Assembly: GCA_001931905.2 (NCBI GenBank)
Contig: MSJI02000917.1
Location: 1 to 62,870, forward strand
Origin: Cladosporium sp. IMV 00045
Taxonomy: Eukaryota > Ascomycota > Dothideomycetes > Cladosporiales > Cladosporiaceae
Length of the DNA stretch: 62,870 nucleotides
Direction: 5' to 3'
The position numbers and the translations under genes were made by a program. The notes under the pieces are model-generated. The model was not told where the DNA came from. It did not search any database and was given only the letters and a program-made list of their open reading frames with translations. Each line of letters begins with the position of its first letter. The first letter of the stretch is position 1. Of this stretch, positions 12,205 through 21,941 are shown one piece after another.

Positions 12205-15200
12205 TCACCTCATCAGTCTCTGAATAGAGCTCTGCAACTGCTCAGCCTCTTGCCTGTCGCCGCCAATCAGCGCATCTCTAGCCGCAAGCAAGCCTCTCAG
12301 CAAGTCAACGCAGAGGCTTGCGTTCTCCTCGCTGCCGAAGGGAACTCTCTCGCCTCTGCGAGTCGAGCCCTCGAGCCATGACTGAACCACGTAGACCATG
12401 TGCGCGGCGATGATTCTTCTCTGCGTGCCGACGAAAGGGTGCTCGTTTCCGTAGTAAATTTGCTCGAGGACGGGGAGGAGAGTCTCGTGGGGGATGTCGA
12501 CGTTGAGGAAGATGTCGATGGCCCAGGTTTTAGGCGCGCCTTGTGCCGCTGGATCGATCGAGTAGCGCTCGAGCATGGGCAGGAGGGCTTGCACGGGGAA
12601 GGTCGCGTCGGCTCCTTGCAGGCGGCGGCCGAGGTTGCGGACTTTGTCTCCGACGGCTTCCCAGGGTTGGGAGTCGTTCATAACGACGGCTTCGCGGGAG
12701 GTTTGGTTGATGAGCTCTTGCCAGCTGGCGCGGATGTCGGCAGGGTTGCGGTGGTCGGCGACCTGGTAGATGAGGATGCAAAGGTCGTGGTAGCCTGCTT
12801 GGTCGGCGTAGTCGTTGTACAGTTGGTCGATGGTGAGGATGTTGCTGTTAAGGAGACCGACAACTTCTTGTCGACGCTCTTCTGAGAGACGAGGCTCTGA
12901 CTTCATGCGCTGAAGAATGTCGTCTTGGATGCTGGCAAGCTCAAGTTGCGTGTCAATGTCACTGAGCAGCTGTTGCTTGGAGTGACGGGACTCAACAAGG
13001 GCAGATTGGCGAGTTGAAGCGTTGGTGCGTGCGCGGGACAAGTAAGCCATACGCTCTTCGAGAGTGATGGGAAACTCGCCACGGGCCAAGTGAAGTTGAG
13101 TATCGGCGGCTTCCAGATAGTCGTTGTTGTGCACAAAGTACCTCCAGAGCAGATCCGCTGCTTCCCTGTTCCAGTCATTGGCTCGCTGGCGGAGAAACTG
13201 GGGGACAAATGGGCTTGCGATCTCGAGCAGGCGGTCTTCTTGCCTTGTGGAAAGATACCAGTCGTAAAGGCAGGTCATGAAGACGATGTCTTCAGAGCCG
13301 TTGATGACATCGTAAGCCTCGTTGCGGCGCTTGGCTGCGACGCTGAAATGGCCATCAATGTTTTCCGTCGCAGCGTAAGTCTCCTGGTCCAGCTTCTGAA
13401 TAATGGCGAAGATGAAGTGGTAGCACTGCTCTCTGATCTGGTAGGCTGCCTTGCGAGGATCTGACTCGGGCTTCTCATCCCTCAGATAGGTGAGCGCAAC
13501 GCCGGACTTGTCCTTCTCATCTGCAACAGTGAGACAGAGCTGAATTGCGCCAGCGTAGAATTGCATGTTCTCGTAGTGGCCAATGGCCCACTTCACATGG
13601 CCTTCCGGTCCGCTGTCAGCAACGTCCCCGATCGTCAAGCTGCCAGCCACTTTCTGGAAGAGACGCAAGCTTTCGTTGAGTAAGGTCCTACCAGCCTCAG
13701 ACTGAAAGCCAGCCTCGACAGCACGTTTGACCTGTTCCTGGGCCTTGAATATGATGACGTCGTCAGCTGAACAGAAGCTGCCGCATCGCCTACGGAGAGC
13801 CTCAGCGACAGTATCGACGTTGCTGCCCATAGCAATGTTGCGATTGACGATGGCTTTCACGAGCTCCCTGCCCAGGTTCTGGCCAGCGGGAGTGACAAAC
13901 AAGGTCTCGTAGGTCAGCTCCTTGACCTTCTGTCTGCTTTCTTCAGGAAGCGAGGCGAGGATGTCCTCGACACGCTCGTCAAAGAGAACGAGGACGAAAC
14001 TGATCCCCTCGATGATCTTTGCAATCAACGACAGCAAGCTAGTCATCGCACGGTGTTCGCCCTGGAGAGCAACCTCTTCTTGCCTGGATCCAACCCTGTT
14101 TAGTGCTTGTGCGCCTGCCAGACCGTCAATGAAGCTCTTGTTCTTCTCCAAGAAGCGCTGAAGCTCGTTGAGATCGCGCTGGATGTTGCGCAGCTTCTCG
14201 ATCTTGACAGTCGAGCCAACTCTTGCAAGAGCGCCTGGAACGATTTCTTCCTTCACGACACGAGCGCTCCAGATCGACCTGAGGAGACGGCTGATGTAAA
14301 GCGCAAGACCTTCATGTCGAGGACTAGGGCGAACGCTATCAATAGGGCTGCCGCCGTCTGTGACAGCGTTGGCGTTGAACTCAGGCTTGCCGCCGTGTTC
14401 GATGAATGTTGATCTCGCGCGCTCCAGGACATCGGGTTCGGTGACGCTTGCCACTCTCGAGTCAGGTGTCACATCAACGCCTTGTCCGCAAGCGACAGCA
14501 AGTGCTGTGGCGGCAGTCTCGCCTCGGCCGTAGGTGCGCACAAATCGCTTGATGTCGCCTTCCAATCCCTCCTCGTCGGTAGAGGCGTGGCGCATGAGAG
14601 AAGCGAAGATGTCGACTAGCCTCCTGCGACGGATCGTTTGAATACCATTTCCAGTCAAGATGCCGACCTCTGTATCGGGGAGGTCAAATTGAACAGCCAT
14701 CTCGTTGCCAAAGCCAGCTGGACCATTGCTGGCTGCAAACTCGTCAGTCATCAAAGAGACCTGGGTCATGTTTCCATTCAGTTTGATCCACTGGCCGAAC
14801 TCGGCAAATCTGGTGTTGAGCTGGCTAGGATCCTGAGGATTCTTCAAGCGTCCTGAATCTGGAGCCGTGCAGAACACGCGGTCTTTCGTAGCATCGTCCG
14901 GGTCTTGCTGGAATGCGAGGAAGTATCCAGGCGGGAAGCGAAAAGACATCAAGGTCTGGTCGAGATAGCGCGAAGTCGAGTCAAAAGCACCAGGACCAAC
15001 CGGCGCAGGCTGGTTGTAGGGTGTTACTGTATTTGAAGGCTGCGAGGGCGCTGCAGGAGCCGCGTTCGGGTCCGCAGGCGGGAAGCGAATGTGAAGAACT
15101 TGCATGCTTGTGGGCTGGTTCTGGGCGTCTGCCTGAAGTGCGAAACCGCGGGTAAGAGAAAGGTACAGGCGACATCCAGTGCTTGTGTTTGCCATCAAGC

Positions 15201-16323
15201 CAACCTTGCCAGCTTCGGTGGCGGGTATGGGGCTGATAGACACAAGGTGCACGTCTCGACCGACAAGCAGCTCTGTGCGCGTGTTGAAGTGACCGGTATT
15301 CTGCAGCAGGCTAGTGTAGGGGCGAGACAGCGCCAGTGAGAGTCCGTCCCTGATTAGATAGACCTTGATCTCATTGCGGTCGCTCAAAGTGTACAAGAAA
15401 TTCCTGGTGTCGTCGATTGCGAGTTGGAGGAGGCTGCTCGATCGTTGTTGGGGGCCAAGGAACTGTGTGATCGCCTTCATCTTGCCCGTGTTGATGAATG
15501 GCACGCCAGACGCTGTGTGACAGATGCATTGCGTCTTGCTGGTGAACCACCGCTCCTCTTGTTGGTATGTAAATTCGTAGATGTCCTCGCTGAAGCTTCC
15601 AACGAAGAATATCCTTCCGGTCTTGTTCGAGCCTTCAATGTACCTGACACCGAGACCTCGTGTGGGAATAGACATCTTAGTGTTGTAGAGCGCCAGAGTC
15701 TTTGCGCCAGTCTCTGTCTGCGCTGGAGCCACACCCAGCAGAAGCATTTCCACCGTCGTCGAAACCACAATGAGATGGGTGATGTCCTTCACAAAAACGC
15801 CTGGCTTCGGCTTCACGAGCTTGATCGTCTCGATCGGATATCTGTTCTCTTCGAAGCCAATCAAGTCGGGATTCGGCATGGTGTAGTCCCAAAGGTACAG
15901 GCAGTTATCCACAGCAGCCCAGGCGTGTCCGAGAGGCGCAAAGAAGCCGAGCTTCATAGCGACGCTGCCCAGGTTGGCCTGTTCCAATATCCTAGGCGGC
16001 AGATCGTGCCACTTCAGTGGCTGATATGGGTTCCATGCTGCGTTCTTGGGAAGATCGTATTCACCGCTCACACCTTGGGTGACATAGCTCTCGAGTTCGG
16101 GGAAGTGCGCCTCGGCGGCGAGGGTATCGTTGATGGTTCTCGCAGCGCGCTCCACTGCAGAGATTGTGTTGGTGCTTTGTTGAGCAAGTGCAGGCCCTGG
16201 CGGAGGCTGCTGGCGCAAGGCTTGCGCATTCTGAGAGAAGATTGAAGGTGCTGGAGCCGGCGTGTTGAAGTATGCTCCAGGCAGTTGGCGCTGAGGCGTC
16301 GCTGGCGGAGCGACTGCAGCCAT
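12205..16323 (-). CDS. NUP170: Nucleoporin of the Nup155/Nup170 family
   Basis: Scaffold nucleoporin of the inner ring of the nuclear pore complex. It links the membrane ring to the channel nucleoporins and affects chromatin at the nuclear envelope. One intronless ORF of 1372 residues, the usual length for fungal members. Residues 1-70 are Pro/Ala/Gln-rich and disordered. From about residue 75 the Nucleoporin_N beta-propeller begins (AARTINDTLAAEAHFPELES, then LPPRILEQANLGSVAMKLGFF and NCLYLWDY, all typical). The second half is a long alpha-solenoid (Nucleoporin_C) with many regularly spaced helices ending in SSIQRLMR. The ATG at 16323 is the first in frame and lies 437 bases from the divergent AIM41 start. 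No defects seen. Confidence 0.95.
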   Translation of the reverse strand: MAAVAPPATPQRQLPGAYFNTPAPAPSIFSQNAQALRQQPPPGPALAQQSTNTISAVERAARTINDTLAAEAHFPELESYVTQGVSGEYDLPKNAAWNPYQPLKWHDLPPRILEQANLGSVAMKLGFFAPLGHAWAAVDNCLYLWDYTMPNPDLIGFEENRYPIETIKLVKPKPGVFVKDITHLIVVSTTVEMLLLGVAPAQTETGAKTLALYNTKMSIPTRGLGVRYIEGSNKTGRIFFVGSFSEDIYEFTYQQEERWFTSKTQCICHTASGVPFINTGKMKAITQFLGPQQRSSSLLQLAIDDTRNFLYTLSDRNEIKVYLIRDGLSLALSRPYTSLLQNTGHFNTRTELLVGRDVHLVSISPIPATEAGKVGLMANTSTGCRLYLSLTRGFALQADAQNQPTSMQVLHIRFPPADPNAAPAAPSQPSNTVTPYNQPAPVGPGAFDSTSRYLDQTLMSFRFPPGYFLAFQQDPDDATKDRVFCTAPDSGRLKNPQDPSQLNTRFAEFGQWIKLNGNMTQVSLMTDEFAASNGPAGFGNEMAVQFDLPDTEVGILTGNGIQTIRRRRLVDIFASLMRHASTDEEGLEGDIKRFVRTYGRGETAATALAVACGQGVDVTPDSRVASVTEPDVLERARSTFIEHGGKPEFNANAVTDGGSPIDSVRPSPRHEGLALYISRLLRSIWSARVVKEEIVPGALARVGSTVKIEKLRNIQRDLNELQRFLEKNKSFIDGLAGAQALNRVGSRQEEVALQGEHRAMTSLLSLIAKIIEGISFVLVLFDERVEDILASLPEESRQKVKELTYETLFVTPAGQNLGRELVKAIVNRNIAMGSNVDTVAEALRRRCGSFCSADDVIIFKAQEQVKRAVEAGFQSEAGRTLLNESLRLFQKVAGSLTIGDVADSGPEGHVKWAIGHYENMQFYAGAIQLCLTVADEKDKSGVALTYLRDEKPESDPRKAAYQIREQCYHFIFAIIQKLDQETYAATENIDGHFSVAAKRRNEAYDVINGSEDIVFMTCLYDWYLSTRQEDRLLEIASPFVPQFLRQRANDWNREAADLLWRYFVHNNDYLEAADTQLHLARGEFPITLEERMAYLSRARTNASTRQSALVESRHSKQQLLSDIDTQLELASIQDDILQRMKSEPRLSEERRQEVVGLLNSNILTIDQLYNDYADQAGYHDLCILIYQVADHRNPADIRASWQELINQTSREAVVMNDSQPWEAVGDKVRNLGRRLQGADATFPVQALLPMLERYSIDPAAQGAPKTWAIDIFLNVDIPHETLLPVLEQIYYGNEHPFVGTQRRIIAAHMVYVVQSWLEGSTRRGERVPFGSEENASLCVDLLRGLLAARDALIGGDRQEAEQLQSSIQRLMR

Positions 16324-16760
16324 GATGTATATGAATTATTCGAGAGGATAGATCGTTGCGACGTGTGTTCAATGGACGAATGGGTGGTGTGTTTCTTTGT
16401 ACTCGTTTGCGGGTGGGTGCTTCGGCGGAGGTTTGCGAAAGGAGGATCACATCCGATCCATGAGTCGAATTGGGAAAATCCTTGTTGAGATGCAATGCTA
16501 TTGTCGCGGCGCAACAACAATAACAAGCAGGGCTCGCGGGGCTATTGAGCTTGTGAAGTGAGGTTGGGGGAACTTTTGTTCGCAGTCGCGCGTATGAAGC
16601 TTCGGTCGGAGAGAAGAAGCGCGTCTGTAGCTGGCTGGCTGGCTGGCTGAGAGAGCAGCTTCGTCTTGGCAGGCCTCCCAGCCTTCCAAGGTTTCTTTGC
16701 TACCAAAGTCACTGCAAGGCCTATAAACAAAAACAGCAATTTGATATCACAATCTTCACA
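16324..16760. promoter_or_regulatory. Shared divergent promoter region NUP170 / AIM41
   Basis: A 437-base gap between two divergent start codons must contain both promoters. It includes about five GGCT units at 16631-16650. No clear TATA box is seen on either side, as is common for fungal housekeeping genes. Confidence 0.6.
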
Positions 16761-17336
16761 ATGTCGCAACGCCTCCTCAGAACTCCTGTCCTTCGCCAAC
16801 TGCCCAGCAGAAACTGGACTCTCACACAATGTCGCAACTACGCCGCTCCCTCTCCAGCATCGCTCCCTGCACCGCCCCTCCTTCTCAAAATCAGGAACGA
16901 CCTGAAGACAGCAATGCGAGCAAAAGATACTGCCAGACTGAACGTGCTGCGTTCTCTTTTGGCTGAGGTCACTAATGCCGCGAAGTCACCCAATCCCGTC
17001 AAGACCGACATGCAACTCCTTTCGATGCTTCGCAAACGTCAAGCCGCCGCGAAAGCCGCCAGTTTAGAATTCAAAGCCGCTGGGAGAGAAGACCTGGTGG
17101 AGAAAGAGCAGGCTCAAGTCGACATCCTCGACGAGTACTCCGGTGACGTCGAGCTCATGGCAACTGAAGATGTCAAGGCTGCCATTCAGAGCACCATCAA
17201 TGAGCTCAAAGCAAAGACGCCCGATCTCAAGGCTGGACCTGTCATGAAGGCGATCTTTGCGCCTGGTGGAAGTCTGGATGGCAAGAACGTGGAGAAGTCT
17301 ACTGTGCCTGGTATTGTCAAGGAGCTGCTTGGTTGA
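16761..17336 (+). CDS. AIM41: Mitochondrial AIM41-like protein (YqeY domain)
   Basis: 191 residues, intronless. Residues 1 to about 40 are rich in Arg, Ser and Leu with few acidic residues, a likely mitochondrial presequence. The rest is a YqeY domain: LLLKIRNDLKTAMRAKD..RLNVLRSLLAEV, then the helical hairpin with KRQAAAKAASLEF, and the C-terminal part ending GGSLDGKNVEKSTVPGIVKELL. YqeY domains resemble the tRNA-binding tail of GatB-type amidotransferases. Yeast Aim41 is mitochondrial, but its exact role is not established. It is divergent from NUP170 with a short shared promoter. The identity of the family is sure; the function is inferred only as mitochondrial. Confidence 0.9.
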   Translation: MSQRLLRTPVLRQLPSRNWTLTQCRNYAAPSPASLPAPPLLLKIRNDLKTAMRAKDTARLNVLRSLLAEVTNAAKSPNPVKTDMQLLSMLRKRQAAAKAASLEFKAAGREDLVEKEQAQVDILDEYSGDVELMATEDVKAAIQSTINELKAKTPDLKAGPVMKAIFAPGGSLDGKNVEKSTVPGIVKELLG

Positions 17337-18260
17337 ACACCGGACCGATGCCATTGAAATTGGAACACACGATTGGTGATCCCTGGCCTTGTTGAGCAAC
17401 ATCACGGGAGCAGAGACGGCACAAGCTTGCTTCCCAATGCAAGCGACGCTTCAATTACTAAATTGTCCTCTGAGCCGCCCGAAACAGTCTATAAGGCGGG
17501 CATTTCGGATCTGGCTGTAACAACAGAATAAACTGTATAAATATATATGTAACATTACCCAAAATACTGACCGAGACTAGCTTTTTGAGATACGGCATCT
17601 ATGATGGATGAAGAGCAATGCTACAACATTTCAATAATTCACACGGAGAGTACGCCAGTTGTGTACTCTCGTGAACAAACTTGATATTTTCCAATGCGAG
17701 GCTTGAAGCTCTCCATGCAGTCCTGTAGAAGCAACGCTATTTCCTACGACTAAACATGATCAAGAGAGTGATCCTGAGATCAACGATTCAGGTGGCCAAT
17801 ATATGTCGTATGAACCTGAGCAGCACATTCGAGACTCAAAGGAATGCCCGCAGCAGTTCGCACCGACCAAGATGCTCGTCATCTGACTACAACAATTTAT
17901 CACATGGACCCGTTTGGCCGAGGCTGTAAGGTACCCTATCTTGGCGCCAGCTTCCACTTCCGACATTGCCCTGTTGTTGCTGGGATCTCCGTTACTATAG
18001 ACTGTTCTTTTGTATTTGCGCGTTCGAGCGGTGTTTTGAGCTTCCGGGGAGCAATATTCATACCTTAAGCACCTAGTCACTTACGACAGGCTGCCTCGGA
18101 ACGCTGGACGAACGAGGCCTCTTCCCGCGCGATCTTCACCTCCCACTTCCGACTCTTTCAGACGCCGAACCGGCATGTGCGCATAGCACCACAACGGACA
18201 AACTCCCCGATTGGCGCGCACAAATCTTGAGGACCGATTTGATTATATTAGAAGCCTAGC
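17337..18260. other. Intergenic, AT-rich
   Basis: 3' flank of AIM41 with an AT-rich stretch (about 17525-17550, containing AATAAA and ATATATAT) that could serve 3'-end formation. It then becomes the promoter of AFG1. No gene seen. Confidence 0.5.
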
Positions 18261-19904
18261 ATGGCTTCAAGAGACGCAATTCGGGCTTTGCGTAGCATAG
18301 TCAGGACTGCGCGCCCAGGACCTTTGGCGCAACAGCGACGAACACTATGCGTGGATTGTCTGTCAAAAGCTGGCCGTCAGAGCCCTCTCCGTACTATAAG
18401 AAGCCCTACACGCCTGAATGCAGGATTGCAATATGCGAGGAGAGGTCAGGCCACTATGGTCGAGTACAGAAACGAGCAATACAGCGCAGGCGGGCCGATG
18501 GCAGAATACGATGCAAGAGTGGACGCTGGCAAACTGCGCGACGATGAACACCAGCGTAACCTTATACAATCGCTGCAAGACCTCTACACGACTCTCCTGG
18601 ACTACAAGCCTCCCAAGGTCATACCTCCAACTCTTGAATCCTTGCAACCCAAGAAGAAGAGCCTTTTCGGCTCTCTCTTCGGTGCAGGTCAACAAGAGAA
18701 GGTTCGCATGGATATTTCTGCCGATCTACCCAAAGGACTCTATATGTACGGCGATGTAGGCAGTGGTAAGACCATGCTTATGGATCTATTCTACGATACC
18801 TTGCCGGAGAATATTCATTCTAAGAAGCGCATTCACTTCCACAACTTTATGCAGGAAGTGCACAAGGAGCTACACAAAGTCAAGATGACCCACGGCAACG
18901 ACTTTGATGCGGTTCCTTTCGTTGCAGCAAAGATCGCAGAAGAATCTTCCGTTCTCTGCTTCGACGAATTTCAATGCACCGATGTGGCCGACGCCATGAT
19001 CTTGAGACGTCTGATCGAATCACTCATGGCTCACGGCACTGTCATGGTAACAACTTCAAACAGACACCCTAGCGAGTTGTACAAGAACGGCATCCAGCGC
19101 GAATCGTTTATCCCTTGTATCAAGCTTCTTCAGACCAGGCTTCAGGTCCTCAATCTCGACTCTACGACCGATTACCGCAAGATCCCCCGTCCGCCTTCAG
19201 GAGTCTATCACCATCCCCTAGATGCTACCGCAAAGCGACACGCAGAGCATTGGTTCAAATTCTTGGGCGACTTTGAAAACGACCCTCCTCACAGAGCGAC
19301 TCAGACAGTTTGGGGTCGCGACATCGAGGTTCCTCGAGCCAGCGGGACGGCGTGCCATTTCACTTTCCAGGAATTGTTGGGCAAGGCTACCGGCGCCGCA
19401 GACTACATCGAGCTGGTGCGCAGCTACGACACGTTCATCGTCACAGACGTCCCCGGTATGAACCACCGCTCTCGCGACTTGGCCAGACGCTTCATCACCT
19501 TCGTCGACGCCGTCTACGAAGGTCGCGCCAAGCTCGTCCTCACAACCGCCGTCCCCTTAACCCAGCTTTTCATGTCTCGCGACGAAATCGACAAAGCCAT
19601 GGACAATGCGTCAGGCAAGGGCCACAAACAGGCCAAAGAAGCCAAAGGCGACGGCGCGGACCTCGACGCTTCCATGCGCAGTCTGATGGATGATCTGGGA
19701 ATGGACATGGCCATGCTCAAGAACAGCAACTTCTTCTCCGGCGACGAAGAAGCGTTCGCATTCGCCCGTGCGCTTTCCCGTCTGAGCGAGATGGGCAGCC
19801 AGGAGTGGGTGGAGCGTGGGCTGGGATTGGAGAAGGATGGCGGCCGCAAGGAGCAGGATGATTGGAAGAAGGTCAGGAGTGCGTGGAAGCAGGATAGTAT
19901 GTAG
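18261..19904 (+). CDS. AFG1: Mitochondrial AAA ATPase of the AFG1/LACE1 family
   Basis: 547 residues, single exon, close to yeast Afg1 (about 510). The family acts at the mitochondrial inner membrane in quality control and turnover of cytochrome oxidase subunits. Residues 1 to about 60 are Arg/Ser-rich and nearly free of acids, consistent with a presequence. Walker A GDVGSGKT lies at about residues 164-171, within KGLYMYGDVGSGKTMLMDLF. Walker B LCFDEFQCTDVADA is near 231-244. The TTSNRHPSELYKNGIQRESF sensor region follows. A RHAEHWF stretch and the late MNHRSRDLARRFITFVDA..YE block typical of AFG1 are present. A Lys/Asp-rich insertion sits near residues 450-470. No defects seen. Confidence 0.95.
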   Translation: MASRDAIRALRSIVRTARPGPLAQQRRTLCVDCLSKAGRQSPLRTIRSPTRLNAGLQYARRGQATMVEYRNEQYSAGGPMAEYDARVDAGKLRDDEHQRNLIQSLQDLYTTLLDYKPPKVIPPTLESLQPKKKSLFGSLFGAGQQEKVRMDISADLPKGLYMYGDVGSGKTMLMDLFYDTLPENIHSKKRIHFHNFMQEVHKELHKVKMTHGNDFDAVPFVAAKIAEESSVLCFDEFQCTDVADAMILRRLIESLMAHGTVMVTTSNRHPSELYKNGIQRESFIPCIKLLQTRLQVLNLDSTTDYRKIPRPPSGVYHHPLDATAKRHAEHWFKFLGDFENDPPHRATQTVWGRDIEVPRASGTACHFTFQELLGKATGAADYIELVRSYDTFIVTDVPGMNHRSRDLARRFITFVDAVYEGRAKLVLTTAVPLTQLFMSRDEIDKAMDNASGKGHKQAKEAKGDGADLDASMRSLMDDLGMDMAMLKNSNFFSGDEEAFAFARALSRLSEMGSQEWVERGLGLEKDGGRKEQDDWKKVRSAWKQDSM

Positions 19905-21745
19905 ATTTGTTCCAAGTTTACCCTTGATAGATGATACAAAGTCACTGGATGATGGTTTAGCCGGACGTTCGAGCAGACAAACGCTCAAACCCTATCATAC
20001 CATACGCCGGCCAACTTACACGCAGATGCCGGCATCGTATACTTTCGACTTTGTACTGCCGCGATGTCCTCTTGATATTGGTGGATACCAATGCCAGGGG
20101 TGCTCGGCTCGCTTACACGGCAGACGGCTCACAGCTTCCTGATCCGTCATATGGGATCTAATAACATTCTCATCCGTCGGCCGTCGATAAATTCGATAAA
20201 CACTATACTTTGGTCCAACGATGACAGGAGGTAGCTGTTGCTAGTCCTGCGGAGATCTCCGTAGACAACATCGTCATGAATATCAATCTACATCGACGAA
20301 CGCGCTGCAATGACTAGCACTGCACAGTAGTGTGTACGACAACCAGCTGCCCTTCTCGTCTGCATAGCATCGTGCACCCCCTCGAAGCGTCAAACTGCAT
20401 GAGTTGGGAATCGTCCTTGTTCCACACGCGGCACAGCAAACCCCACACCCGACACGACCGATTGGTATGATCGGTCTGTCAAGATGCCCAAACGCCTGCC
20501 CCGTCCGGCAGCCCGTCAGCCAGCCACATGCGCAATGCATCCTTGTGCATCGCTCCCATGGCCCCCCGGGGCCGATCCACGAACCAGCATGCCTCCGACC
20601 GTCCTGATGGTTCTCATCGGACGCTCCGCCTGCTCGGTTGGACGGGTGGCACATTAATCGGTCGCACCGTGATGCATGGCGATATGTCTGAACCTTTCCC
20701 GCTCGGCAACGTTCACCATGCACGCATGCCCTCGTGCTCGTATTCGTCGCATCCTTCGAACCAAGTAGTTGACCTCCATGCTTCGACAAAAGTCCGGGCC
20801 GACCAACACGCCGAGGTGCTCTCATGGCTTCACGGCGATGGCTTGGGCGGTGGCATGGCGACACGGGGACACGGCGTGAAGGAGCTCGACGTGGCTTGAC
20901 TCTGCCGGCCGACTGCCCTGATTGATGCCGTCCGAAAGTGCTCACCTTTCGGCCACTCGAACTGCCTCCTGCGAGTTCAGCTGCCGCAAGTAGAACAGAA
21001 ACCCACCCAAAAAGCTCGATTTCCACCGGCTAATGCCTATGGGGCCTCTAGCAGTGGCCTACACTGCGGATCACAGCTGCAGCCAGCTTTCCATTGCTTG
21101 CGTGCACCCAGCTGTCTGGCGCTCCACTTGCAGCCGAGCCAGGTCCCATGTCGAGCTCTGAAATTACACCAATGAGACACCTTGCCTCTTCTGCCGGCGA
21201 CGACAACCCTCTGCCTCGCGTGTGGGCGGCCGGCATGGCACGACGCTTGGTAGTACGCAAGACGCATCTCCCTCCCCACGAGCCTGGCGGGCCTCCGTAT
21301 TAATCCACAGGGCTCTCCAACAAAGGACGCTATCGTCGGCGCACAAGCCTCATGGCTGTCCGCGGGATGGAACGAGAGGGGCAGCACAATTGACAAGACC
21401 CTGCCAATCACTCAGGTCGAAACCTAGATTCCAGGGCTAATAATCCGGGTGCCAACGTCTGGTTTGGAGCATGGCTGTCGTTTTGTCACGTCCAGCCACG
21501 CATATCATCATCACTTCCCTCTCCGCCGTCCCGTCCTTTCTTGCAGTCAAACACACTCTCTTCCTGCTTTAGTGTCCAAGCAACCTTTCCGAATAAACTC
21601 CCGCCCTCACACGTGGAGTCTGCCCAGCTTGGCGGCCCGACTTTAGGGTTGAGATCAACGACAGGCATTCATTGGTCTTGCCCGACCTCTGCTGCCGGTT
21701 GCCAACCTCCACGACCGTCTGCGGACTACGGTTTGCATTTGCCGC

Positions 21746-21823
21746 ATGTGCCATCGAGGGCAGACACGCCAGTACATGCATCGGCTTTGCTACAGAAACG
21801 GCGTACGTGCTCGGCCCGCCTAG
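21746..21823 (+). promoter_or_regulatory. Upstream ORF, 25 codons, in transcription factor leader
   Basis: An ATG at 21746 followed by a second in-frame ATG at 21776 and a TAG at 21821. It would sit in the 5' UTR if transcription starts upstream of 21746, which the sequence alone cannot show. Confidence 0.4.
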
Positions 21824-21881
21824 CTTTGACGACAAGTCGACGCGGACGCGCTTTTCTACTTCTTCAGTACTGGACCAAAGC

Positions 21882-21941
21882 ATGCCCTTACCATCTCCGT
21901 GTTTTTCCAAACGCACAGTCCTGCGCTACCTCTCCAGCTAA
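21882..21941 (+). promoter_or_regulatory. Upstream ORF whose stop abuts the main start (TAAATG)
   Basis: A 19-residue frame, starting ATGCCC, ends in TAA at 21939-21941, immediately before the regulator ATG at 21942 and in the same phase. This also fixes 21942 as the earliest possible ATG of the main frame. The layout suggests translational control of the regulator; that is inference. Confidence 0.55.

Larger units (their letters stand above)
19905..21941. promoter_or_regulatory. Long upstream region of the Zn2Cys6 regulator, with upstream ORFs
   Basis: Two kilobases without a convincing gene between AFG1 and the transcription factor. Pyrimidine-rich sequence near 21480-21600 looks like a leader. 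Several short ATG-initiated frames precede the main start: 21471-21572 (33 codons), 21746-21823 (25 codons) and 21882-21941 (19 codons). A minus-strand open frame at 20283-21026 lacks coding character. Confidence 0.5.

Noticed and set aside
20283..21026. Minus-strand open frame of about 247 codons in the regulator upstream region
   Set aside because: Composition (Arg, Cys, Gly, Ser mix) has no protein-like periodicity, no domain, no leader; likely chance in GC-rich DNA.
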